Source: an uncultured Hellea sp. (lineage in GTDB: Bacteria; Pseudomonadota; Alphaproteobacteria; Caulobacterales; Maricaulaceae). Taken from it: a stretch of DNA of 64,000 nt. Numbering within the stretch: position 1 is the stretch's first letter; the number at the start of each line of letters is the position of its first letter. The position numbers and the translations under genes were made by a program. Positions 53,664 through 61,488 of this stretch are shown here, one piece after another. The stretch lies in the NCBI GenBank assembly GCA_938007935.1, contig CALLMD010000004.1, positions 86,304-150,303 of the forward strand, in the 5' to 3' direction. The notes beneath the pieces were generated by a model that ran no database searches, was not told the origin of the DNA, and was given only the letters and a program-made list of their open reading frames with translations.

Positions 53664-55775
53664 ATGTCAGCCGACATTGCTGTTTTGCCTGCGCTGCGGC
53701 AGGAATTGTCCCTGCTCCCTGCGCCGCAAGCCGATGATGGATCGCCGAGATGGTTTCTCTTTGATCCCGTCAGAAACGCTTTTCATAGCCTGACACGCCG
53801 AGCGGTGGATATACTTTCAAATTGGACCGCAGAACCTGTCCCTGATGCACTCACGCGCCTGCAACGCTCCCATCCTGATATGGAAGAGGATGAGCTTAAG
53901 GAAATGGCGCAATTTCTCTTTGCTCAAAAACTGACGGAAATCCCCCCCGCTGGCGATCCGGAAAGTCTGGCGCGGCAAGAAGCAGCTATGCGCAAACCTT
54001 TTCATGAGCAGTTAATTCATAAATATCTGTTTTTCCGCATTCCGCTTTTCCAGCCCCATAAATTTCTGGCGGCGACAGCCCCTTATTTGAGCTTTATGTT
54101 CAAAAAAACGACTTGGGCCATCATTACGGCTATTGGCGTAATCGGGTTATTTTTTGCAGCGCGGCAATGGGAACAATTCGTCGCCACCTTTATGCATTTC
54201 TTCACGCTTGAAGGCTTTATTTTTTATGCGCTCACCCTGACCATCATCAAGGTTTTTCACGAACTGGGCCATGCCTATACGGCCCGTCATTTCGGCGCGC
54301 GTGTCCCGATAATAGGCCTCGCGTTCCTGGTCATGTTTCCCGTGCTTTATACGGATACAACGGATGCCTGGCGCTTAACGGATAAACGCAAGCGCGTGCT
54401 CATCGATTCAGGCGGTATTATTGTCGAACTTGCCATTGCCGCTATCGCTATTTTCTTATGGAGTTTCCTGCCAGACGGCCCTGCGCGTTCTGCGGCGTTT
54501 TTTGCCGCTACGACAAGCTGGGTGTTAAGCCTCATGGTTAATCTAAACCCCTGCATGCGCTTTGACGGCTATTATTTGCTTGGTGATTTTTTTGGCGTCC
54601 AGAACATGCAAGCCCAAGGCTTTGACCTTGGGCGCTGGAAAATGCGTGAGACCTTATTTGGCTTTGGTCTGCCTAAACCCTTCTCCGTTACGCCGCGCAA
54701 GCAATTTGGTCTTCTGAGCTATGCTTATCTGACTTGGATTTACCGATTTTTCCTATTCATCGGGATCGCTTTGCTAGTGCATCACCTTTTTCCCAAAGCT
54801 ATCGGCATTGTCCTTTTTACTATCGAAATTCTCTTTTTCATCGTCACCCCTATTTGGCGTGAACTTAAACATTGGTGGAGCCAACGCATGACTATTCTTT
54901 CAACTACACGAGGCCGAAGAACGCTTCTTATGACCGCCAGCGCCTTGGCGATTTTCTTTGTCCCGTGGCAATCCACTTTGCGCGCGCCAGCCCTAATGCG
55001 GCCCGTTTTACAAACGGAAGTCTTCCCCGTCTCAGCCGCGCTTATCACCGACATACATGTGCAAAATGGCGATATTGTCGAAGCTGGCGCGCCGCTTATG
55101 AAATTAAGCTCTGAGACGCTACAATTTAACCGCACGCAAACGCAGCAACGCATCGCGATGTTAAAGGCACAGGTTAACAGGCAAGCCTCTAACCTTGAAG
55201 AACGCCGCCTTGGCGCGACCTTAGAAGATGATCTGAAAACTGAAATTCTAACGCTCAAATCAATTGATGATGAACTAGAGCAAATGACATTATACGCGCC
55301 CCATAACGGCGTCATTAGCGGTCTTTCGCAGAACCTGCATAAAGGCCGTCATGTCACCCATACAGACCGTCTGATGCGGGTTGTCGATAGTCATAAATTT
55401 GAACTTTTAGCCCTGCCGACAGAAGACGGCGCAACACGTCTTGCAAATGGAGCCAGTTTTACCTTTATCAGTGATGATGTTCAGGCCCCCAAAATCAAAG
55501 GGCAGCTCATACATCTTGCCCCGACAAGTGAGGCTTATATCTCAGAGCCAATCTTGACCTCGGTGACAGGCGGCCCATTGGCCGTAAATGAGGATGAAGA
55601 TGGGCAGCTCATCGCCAATATGCCGGTGTTCAAGGTTCGCGGGACGCCAGAAACGGGCATTATGCCGACACGAACGCAGCGCGGCATGGTAAAAATTGAG
55701 GCCAAGCCGCAAAGCCTTGCCTCAGCCCTGTGGCGAAGCATTGTGCGCGTTCTCATCCGCGAAACTGATTTTTAG
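53664..55775 (+). CDS. PqqD-like / M50 site-2-protease / HlyD fusion membrane protein
   Basis: A 703-residue three-part protein. Residues about 25-95 resemble PqqD peptide-binding domains (WFLFDPVRNAFHSLTRRAVDILSNW). Residues about 140-420 hold some eight membrane helices with zinc motif H199-E-L-G-H203 (VFHELGHAYTARHFG) and the third ligand D301 in NPCMRFDGYYLLGDFF, the site-2 protease signature. Residues about 435-700 are a HlyD-like periplasmic part (VFPVSAALITDIHVQNGDIVEAGAPLMKLSS; LYAPHNGVISGLSQNLHKGRHV). It would cut a substrate in the membrane and dock to a TolC tunnel. It is the last gene of the adaptor operon and the only candidate inner-membrane core of the local export set. Confidence 0.83.
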   Translation: MSADIAVLPALRQELSLLPAPQADDGSPRWFLFDPVRNAFHSLTRRAVDILSNWTAEPVPDALTRLQRSHPDMEEDELKEMAQFLFAQKLTEIPPAGDPESLARQEAAMRKPFHEQLIHKYLFFRIPLFQPHKFLAATAPYLSFMFKKTTWAIITAIGVIGLFFAARQWEQFVATFMHFFTLEGFIFYALTLTIIKVFHELGHAYTARHFGARVPIIGLAFLVMFPVLYTDTTDAWRLTDKRKRVLIDSGGIIVELAIAAIAIFLWSFLPDGPARSAAFFAATTSWVLSLMVNLNPCMRFDGYYLLGDFFGVQNMQAQGFDLGRWKMRETLFGFGLPKPFSVTPRKQFGLLSYAYLTWIYRFFLFIGIALLVHHLFPKAIGIVLFTIEILFFIVTPIWRELKHWWSQRMTILSTTRGRRTLLMTASALAIFFVPWQSTLRAPALMRPVLQTEVFPVSAALITDIHVQNGDIVEAGAPLMKLSSETLQFNRTQTQQRIAMLKAQVNRQASNLEERRLGATLEDDLKTEILTLKSIDDELEQMTLYAPHNGVISGLSQNLHKGRHVTHTDRLMRVVDSHKFELLALPTEDGATRLANGASFTFISDDVQAPKIKGQLIHLAPTSEAYISEPILTSVTGGPLAVNEDEDGQLIANMPVFKVRGTPETGIMPTRTQRGMVKIEAKPQSLASALWRSIVRVLIRETDF

Positions 55776-55918
55776 CCGATTATAGGGCCTATCAAGGCAG
55801 ATTTGACTGCATCATATGATAGAAATAGGCCGATTAAGCCCTTAGAACCTTCAGCATAGGTTAATTTTGTATTTACTATATGTTTATGCATAATAACGCC
55901 GTGGGAAGGTTTATTTTT

Positions 55919-57925
55919 ATGACAGCTATGGTTCCATCTAATTTTTTATCACGCTCTAAAAAACTCTGCATAGGCGCGGTTTTATTAACAACCACAATTC
56001 TGACGGGATGTGCATCGACCGCCACTGGGGCCAAGCAATCCTCAATGGTTGGGCTGACAAAAACTGAGTCCTTGAGAGCTCAAGCGCCTTCTGGCGGAGT
56101 TCTAGCCGTTATCCGCTACCCTGCAGTCGTCGAGACCGCCGCCAAAGACGCCTATTACAAAGCTTTTGAAAATTCAGCCATTGGCGGGTCTGCCGCAACC
56201 AGCGGAGATGCAGCGGAGCGCCAAAGCGTGGCCGATAGCGTTATCGTCAAATCAAATTATTTTGCGCTCTCGCTTTATAAGGAAATGGCCGCTCGTCTTC
56301 CCGAACATGGCGTTTTACTCTCACCTCATGCTGTAAAATTAGGTCCTGATGGGAAACTGACGTCAGAGCCCATTACCAAGGCCGAAAGCCTGCCCAGCGC
56401 AGTAAGCGTTGATTTCGCAACTTATTCTTATCCAGATATCAACAAAATGATGGGGGATAAGCCCCTGACTTTTGGCGATCTTGTAACCCCGCTTATTAGC
56501 GTGCGCACTGACCACCGCGCGTCTGCCGCCACGCAAGGTGTACTCTTTGCGAGCGCCCCCCTTATTCCCTATGCGGCAGGGACGGGCAAAGACGAAGCCA
56601 AAGACGCCATGCAAAGCATGCAGCGCGGTAAATTCGATAGAAAAGCCCCTGAATTGGACTTCATTTCTTATCTTTCAAAGGACACACGCGTAAATGTGCC
56701 AACGAAAAGCCTAAAATCAGGCATCGGTGATAATTCAATCGTGTCTTACCCCGTCGAGAAAATTAAGCTGGACGGTGTGGCTCTTTCACAGCTGGATAAA
56801 GCCAATAATGGCTCTGTCGATCCACTTGAACGGGTCTTTTCAGATGCAATGGCTGATAAGGTGGTCAGCATCATCAATCGTGCTGATATCAATAAGGCAG
56901 TTATGGCCAATAAAGCTGCAGCAATCGCAGATTATGACCCTTCTTTGGCGGCGCTAACTTTTGTTGGGTCGGATAAAGCGGATTATAATGCGCGCTTAAA
57001 ATATGCAGAACGCCTTTTAGACGCCGAGCGTAAATATCTCTCCGTGCAGTCACTTCGCATTTTTGACGGTATTCATAACGGCGAAATGGGGTCGCAAATG
57101 CGCGACATGATTATGGCCGAATATAAAGTGCTTGAAGAACGACGCAGGCTGGCCAAAAAGCAAAACCAAGCAACGGCCATGGCCATTTTAGGCGCGGTTG
57201 CAGCGGGCGCCGCGATTTCAAATGGCGGCGGCGGAGGCAATAACTGCCGCAATGCACGGTCTCAAAGTGAATATAATAATTGCATTCGCAGACAGCAGCG
57301 AACGGCTTACGGAAATAATGTTCTTACAAATCTTGCCATTCAAGGCGCGATGACAGCGGCAACCGAAGCTATTGCTTTGAAAAACCGCTCCAAAGCGATT
57401 GGTAGTAATTACCTCTCATCTATTGTGCCCGCGCTTGAGCAGCAAACAACAGTAACGGTTGATTTGCTTGATAGTAGTGAAACCATCACAGCCATTCGTT
57501 ATGAGGACCTGAAATCAAAACTTCAAAACCTCTACACATCCCGACAGCGTTCACTTGACACTGTGGCCTCTCGCTGCGCCTTTGATAAAAGCGGCAGTAC
57601 ATCTGGAACTTGGATGGGTGTTTGCGAAGGCGGTAAAGCCAATGGCAGTGGTGTCGGCGTCATTCAAAATGCAGACGGGTCATCTATCGAATATTACGGC
57701 ACAGCCAGTAATGGCTATGCCAATGGCGCAGGCCTGATGATCGTTCACGGACCGAGCAGTAGCTATAGTTTGGAAGGAACTTTTGTAAACGGCCAAGCCG
57801 ATGGCGCGATGAGAGTTTCAAAACCCGGACAAAGTGATAAGCTCAGAACTTATCGCGCTGGCCAAGATGTTGGCGCGTCTTCACAAGCGCCGCTCTCTGC
57901 GTTTAATTATGTGGCTGCGCGGTAA
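55919..57925 (+). CDS. Large lipoprotein with C-terminal MORN-like repeats
   Basis: A 668-residue protein I cannot assign to a family. A signal (KKLCIGAVLLTTTILTGC) ends in a lipobox, so it is a lipoprotein, probably in the outer membrane. The middle has a long charged helical region (about 370-430) and a Gly-rich stretch (ISNGGGGGNNCRN) with paired cysteines. Near the C-terminus, GVCEGGKANGSGVGVIQNADG, NGYANGAGLMIVHG and GTFVNGQADGAM are MORN-like units. The ATG at 55919 has GGAAGG nine bases ahead; earlier ATGs at 55880 and 55886 lack one. It opens the seven-gene operon, and the next start overlaps its stop. Confidence 0.7.
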   Translation: MTAMVPSNFLSRSKKLCIGAVLLTTTILTGCASTATGAKQSSMVGLTKTESLRAQAPSGGVLAVIRYPAVVETAAKDAYYKAFENSAIGGSAATSGDAAERQSVADSVIVKSNYFALSLYKEMAARLPEHGVLLSPHAVKLGPDGKLTSEPITKAESLPSAVSVDFATYSYPDINKMMGDKPLTFGDLVTPLISVRTDHRASAATQGVLFASAPLIPYAAGTGKDEAKDAMQSMQRGKFDRKAPELDFISYLSKDTRVNVPTKSLKSGIGDNSIVSYPVEKIKLDGVALSQLDKANNGSVDPLERVFSDAMADKVVSIINRADINKAVMANKAAAIADYDPSLAALTFVGSDKADYNARLKYAERLLDAERKYLSVQSLRIFDGIHNGEMGSQMRDMIMAEYKVLEERRRLAKKQNQATAMAILGAVAAGAAISNGGGGGNNCRNARSQSEYNNCIRRQQRTAYGNNVLTNLAIQGAMTAATEAIALKNRSKAIGSNYLSSIVPALEQQTTVTVDLLDSSETITAIRYEDLKSKLQNLYTSRQRSLDTVASRCAFDKSGSTSGTWMGVCEGGKANGSGVGVIQNADGSSIEYYGTASNGYANGAGLMIVHGPSSSYSLEGTFVNGQADGAMRVSKPGQSDKLRTYRAGQDVGASSQAPLSAFNYVAAR

Positions 57926-58770
57926 TGTTGAGGCATCTTACATCACTGGCTGTTATAACAGGCCTCAGCCTTGTCTCAGTTGCTAGCTTTGCGCAAGTGC
58001 CTAATGCTACAATCAAAGAGACTGTTTACATTCCGCCTCAGGTTCAAAACACCGCGCCAGTTGATCCAGACTTTTGTATCAATACAATGGCCGGATTTCC
58101 AGCGGATGACCAAGAAGCGCGTTATCAGTTTTTCCGTTTAACCGAAGAAATGGCGCGCGGAGCAACGCCAGAATTTCGAAACGCATTATCTCAATATGGC
58201 GATGACCAAGTTTCACCTTATACGCCCATGCTCACTGTGATTGAAGAAATTGCCAATCCCGTCCTTCGTCAGGCGGCACCTGAAATTACAATAGGAAATA
58301 TGGGTTATGTTATTGATTTTGCTTCAAAATGTGAACCTTATATCACAGGTCAAAGTGATAGCTTAAAGGCCTATGACCCTGCGCTTAATAATGCAGAGTT
58401 TAACGCGGTCATAATAGAAGATGCGCTTTTCTTGCGCCAAATTTTATCAGACTCCATGTTCCGTCTCGGCGCAAATGAAGACCCTGTTCACAGCGTTGCC
58501 GTAGCGCAATATGCCAGCTCACTCGTGACCACGCGCGACGAAATGGAGTTCTCTACTTTTGAGTCAGAACTTGATGAGTTAGAAGCGCTTTACATGACCG
58601 ATCTTGATGGGCGGCTTAAACGCTCTAACGATATGATCAATGAAGAGATGGATCGTGAGGTTCTCGGAGACGCTGTGGCGCTCTCTGACTCAATGAATGA
58701 AGCTGCGAAAAGAAAAGCCAAAGAGCGTCAGCTCTATACCCTAATTCGTATCCTTGGCGGCGGTGGCTAA
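57925..58770 (+). CDS. Secreted protein of unknown function
   Basis: A 281-residue exported protein with signal peptide (SLAVITGLSLVSVASFAQ). The mature chain is acidic and mostly helical, with two cysteines (DFCINTM and SKCEPYI) that may pair. It ends in a charged helix (NEAAKRKAKERQLYTLIRILGGGG). I do not recognise the family. Its ATG shares a base with the preceding TAA, and the VWA gene starts immediately after its stop, so it belongs to the operon and probably to a periplasmic complex. Confidence 0.65.
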   Translation: MLRHLTSLAVITGLSLVSVASFAQVPNATIKETVYIPPQVQNTAPVDPDFCINTMAGFPADDQEARYQFFRLTEEMARGATPEFRNALSQYGDDQVSPYTPMLTVIEEIANPVLRQAAPEITIGNMGYVIDFASKCEPYITGQSDSLKAYDPALNNAEFNAVIIEDALFLRQILSDSMFRLGANEDPVHSVAVAQYASSLVTTRDEMEFSTFESELDELEALYMTDLDGRLKRSNDMINEEMDREVLGDAVALSDSMNEAAKRKAKERQLYTLIRILGGGG

Positions 58771-59721
58771 ATGCGGTCCAACCGGCGCAGTATCTCTGTC
58801 TTTTCCATCTCAGCTTTGGATCTTTTTGCGGCCGCCCTTGGCGCCTTTATCCTTATCGTTTTGGTCCTCTTTCCTTATTATAAAAAAGGCGGGACTGACC
58901 AATCTATGGAAGAGCTTGAAGAGCTGGTAAAAAAACGCCGCCTTGTGGCGAGCTCCACTCAATCCGAGATGAGCCAGATACGTGCCATTCGCGCCGAGAT
59001 AAGATTACTCGACAAACAATATCTGACCACAAAAGAAGAGATGTCCACAATCGAGGACCGCATTCGCGAAGTTCAAAAACAAACAGCAGAAATCGAAATT
59101 CCTGATCCGCCCCCCGTGCCGCGCCCTGACCCGGAACCGGTGCCAGAACCCGACCCAGTTGAGCTACCGCCCCGTAGTACCAATCAAGGCGTCGAGTTTT
59201 CGATACTTGGCCTTGCCACGCTAAAAAAAGAAGTTGTCATTGTTGTCGATATGTCAGGCTCTATGAAAGCCCATCGCGGTAATGTCGAACGTGCGCTCAA
59301 CGAAATCCTAGACGTACTTAAACCTGATAACCGCTTTGCGATTATTGGTTATCGCGGCGGGCCTAGTTATGACACCTTCCCAAGAGGTGGACGCTTTACA
59401 CGCGCTGATGCAGGCACAATCAGCCAAGCCCGCAGTTTTGTCTCTGGCCTGTCTCGAAAATTTGGCGGCGGTACACCTACGCAGGCCGCTATGGTGCGGG
59501 CCCTGAATATGCGGCCCGAAGCCATGATATTAATTTCAGATGGCGCGCCTGATGATGGACGCCCAGGCGAAATCATTGCCAATGTCAGCAATCGTAATCG
59601 CGGCCGCGCCGAAATTCACACCGTCGCCATCGGGGATTATACCCAAGACAAGGCTTTGACGATTTTCTTACAGGAACTGGCCAATAGAAATCGTGGTGAT
59701 TTTGTCGGGAGAGCCCGATGA
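58771..59721 (+). CDS. Membrane-anchored VWA protein with complete MIDAS and ExbD/MotB-like helix
   Basis: A 316-residue protein. Residues 12-38 form one membrane helix, SISALDLFAAALGAFILI, with D17 at its cytoplasmic end, like the proton-carrying Asp of ExbD or MotB. Residues 45-110 are a charged coiled coil and 110-135 a Pro/Glu/Asp-rich linker. From about 150 on comes a von Willebrand A domain with all metal-site residues: D160-M-S162-G-S164, T235 (GGGTPTQAA) and D257 (LISDGAPDD). It would face the periplasm. The next gene encodes a paralogue and overlaps by ATGA. An ExbB-like channel gene follows, so it is the likely stator partner. Confidence 0.82.
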   Translation: MRSNRRSISVFSISALDLFAAALGAFILIVLVLFPYYKKGGTDQSMEELEELVKKRRLVASSTQSEMSQIRAIRAEIRLLDKQYLTTKEEMSTIEDRIREVQKQTAEIEIPDPPPVPRPDPEPVPEPDPVELPPRSTNQGVEFSILGLATLKKEVVIVVDMSGSMKAHRGNVERALNEILDVLKPDNRFAIIGYRGGPSYDTFPRGGRFTRADAGTISQARSFVSGLSRKFGGGTPTQAAMVRALNMRPEAMILISDGAPDDGRPGEIIANVSNRNRGRAEIHTVAIGDYTQDKALTIFLQELANRNRGDFVGRAR

Positions 59722-60698
59722 AACGGCGGCCACGCGATATTGAAGTCTTTTCCATGTCCGCGATTGACCTCTTTGCGGCGGCCATGGGAGCCTTTGCCCT
59801 GCTCGCGATTATCCTCTTACCCTATTACCAAAAGGAAATTCAGGAAATTACGCCTGATAATGCCATTTCTGATCTCTTACGGGCCGCACAAGACAGCCAG
59901 ATAGAAACCGTTGAGAAGAAAAAGGCCTTACAGGCTAAACGCTCAGCTGCGGCCCAAAATGTCTCTGATGTGAAAAGCGATGCTCAAAAGCTGCTCGAAG
60001 CCTTAAGAGCCGCAGAGGCTGCCTTACTTGAGAAAAAAGCCGCCGCTGTGCCTAAAGCCATCCCGATACCTGAGCCAGACCCGATTGCGAAAGAGCCTGC
60101 ACCCACGCCTGAGAAGGCCAAAGTGACTTTTCGTTTCTTGGGCATGAAGACCACGAAAGACGATATTGTCATGGCCCTTGATATGAACCGCTGCCTCGGC
60201 GGGCATGAAGAATCGGTCAAAAAAGCGACGTCGCGCGTTATCAATTCGCTGCAAGATAATCACGCGCTGCGGATTGTCGGGTTTCAGCAAACAGATAGCG
60301 GCCCGCGCACACGCATATGGCCCAATAGCGGAACTTTAAGACGCATTACCTCAAGCTCGCGCCGTGAAGCGACAAGCTTTGCCTCAAATCTGACCAATAG
60401 TTTTGGCGGCTCCGCCTCTATGCTCGATGCTTTCACCAAGATGATTAACGGCCCGGGCCAAGCGATATTCCTCGTCAGTGATGGTTTGCCAAACCCGCGC
60501 GCCAATAATGGATTAAGTCCGGGACGCCTCGCACAAGAAATCACGCGGATAAATGGCGGACGCAAAGAAATCCATACGGTCGTCGTCGGCAATTATTTTG
60601 ATTATGATGGCACCGTAGAATTTATGGAAAGCCTCGCCGCGCAAAATAACGGGCAATTTATGGCACTCGCCTCAACACGCAATGGCATTTGCGATTAA
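59718..60698 (+). CDS. Membrane-anchored VWA-like paralogue with degenerate MIDAS
   Basis: A 326-residue paralogue of the preceding VWA protein. The N-terminus is almost the same (FSMSAIDLFAAAMGAFALLAIILLPYY) with Asp again at residue 17, then an Ala/Lys-rich coiled coil and a Pro-rich linker. In the VWA-like domain the DxSxS motif has become D155-M-N-R-C159, the Thr loop reads FGGSASMLDA, and D255 (LVSDGLPN) is kept, so metal binding is probably lost or changed. A pair of one intact and one degenerate VWA protein suggests a heteromeric complex. It precedes the ExbB-like gene by 25 bases. Confidence 0.8.
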   Translation: MKRRPRDIEVFSMSAIDLFAAAMGAFALLAIILLPYYQKEIQEITPDNAISDLLRAAQDSQIETVEKKKALQAKRSAAAQNVSDVKSDAQKLLEALRAAEAALLEKKAAAVPKAIPIPEPDPIAKEPAPTPEKAKVTFRFLGMKTTKDDIVMALDMNRCLGGHEESVKKATSRVINSLQDNHALRIVGFQQTDSGPRTRIWPNSGTLRRITSSSRREATSFASNLTNSFGGSASMLDAFTKMINGPGQAIFLVSDGLPNPRANNGLSPGRLAQEITRINGGRKEIHTVVVGNYFDYDGTVEFMESLAAQNNGQFMALASTRNGICD

Positions 60699-60723
60699 AT
60701 AAAAAGGGATTAAGGGTAATATT

Positions 60724-61488
60724 ATGAACAAGAACTCCAGATTAATCCGAAGACTCTTCGTCTATCTCGTCGCTATTATCGCCGCCATTGTCGTGATTGG
60801 TATTATCAGGTTTTCAGCCTCTGAACTCTTGCAGGAAATCCTACTCGATGCAGATTCTGATTTTTGGCCCTTCACAGTACAGAACGTGATGTGGGTTGCC
60901 TTGTTTGTTGGCTTTGGCGAACTCTTCCTGCGCTGGTCAGCGGCCAGTGATGAAGAGAGCCAGTTAAAACGCGGCTATCTTCCCACTGATGGGCAGCAAT
61001 TAACAAATGACGTACTCGGCCGTATTAAGGACGGCATTACCCAGCGCCGTTTTGGCCGCGCCGCTTTCCTCCCGCGCATGATTAGCCGCACAATCGACCA
61101 ATATACAGTCTCAGGTAAAGAAGATCAGGCCATATCGGTTTTGAACTCCTCTTTGGAACTCTACATGCACGAAATTGATCTGCGCTATTCTATGCTGCGT
61201 TACTTAACATGGCTCATCCCCTCCCTTGGGTTTATCGGTACCGTGATGGGGATTATGTTTGCGCTGCAATATGCAGGGGTTCCTATCAACGCCGAAAGCG
61301 AAGACTTTCTTTATCAGGTAACATCACGTCTGGGCGTTGCCTTTACCACAACATTATTGGCCCTTATCATGAGCGCCGTGCTGGTCTTGCTCCAATCTCT
61401 GGTGCAAGCCAAAGAAGAGCGCGCGCTTAACGAAGCGGGACAATATTGTTTGGATAACCTTATTTTACGGCTTGGCGGAAAAGCATAA
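60724..61488 (+). CDS. MotA/TolQ/ExbB-like proton channel protein
   Basis: A 254-residue inner-membrane protein. Hydrophobic helices are at about 10-28, 50-70, 158-182 and 200-225. The motif YLTWLIPSLGFIGTVMGIMFAL and the later RLGVAFTTTLLALIMSAVLVLLQSLV are the TolQ/ExbB/MotA signatures, including the pore threonines. Between helices 2 and 3 is a cytoplasmic loop of about 85 residues. Such proteins form a pentamer around a dimer of an Asp-bearing single-helix partner and convert proton flow into motion. No ExbD, TolR or MotB gene is present; the two VWA proteins with D17 take that place. AAGGG precedes the ATG. Confidence 0.85.
   Translation: MNKNSRLIRRLFVYLVAIIAAIVVIGIIRFSASELLQEILLDADSDFWPFTVQNVMWVALFVGFGELFLRWSAASDEESQLKRGYLPTDGQQLTNDVLGRIKDGITQRRFGRAAFLPRMISRTIDQYTVSGKEDQAISVLNSSLELYMHEIDLRYSMLRYLTWLIPSLGFIGTVMGIMFALQYAGVPINAESEDFLYQVTSRLGVAFTTTLLALIMSAVLVLLQSLVQAKEERALNEAGQYCLDNLILRLGGKA

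Noticed and set aside
60724..61488. Zorya-type anti-phage defence (ZorA is MotA-like)
   Set aside because: No OmpA-domain ZorB, no ZorC and no helicase or nuclease genes are present. The partners are VWA, FGE-like and secreted proteins.
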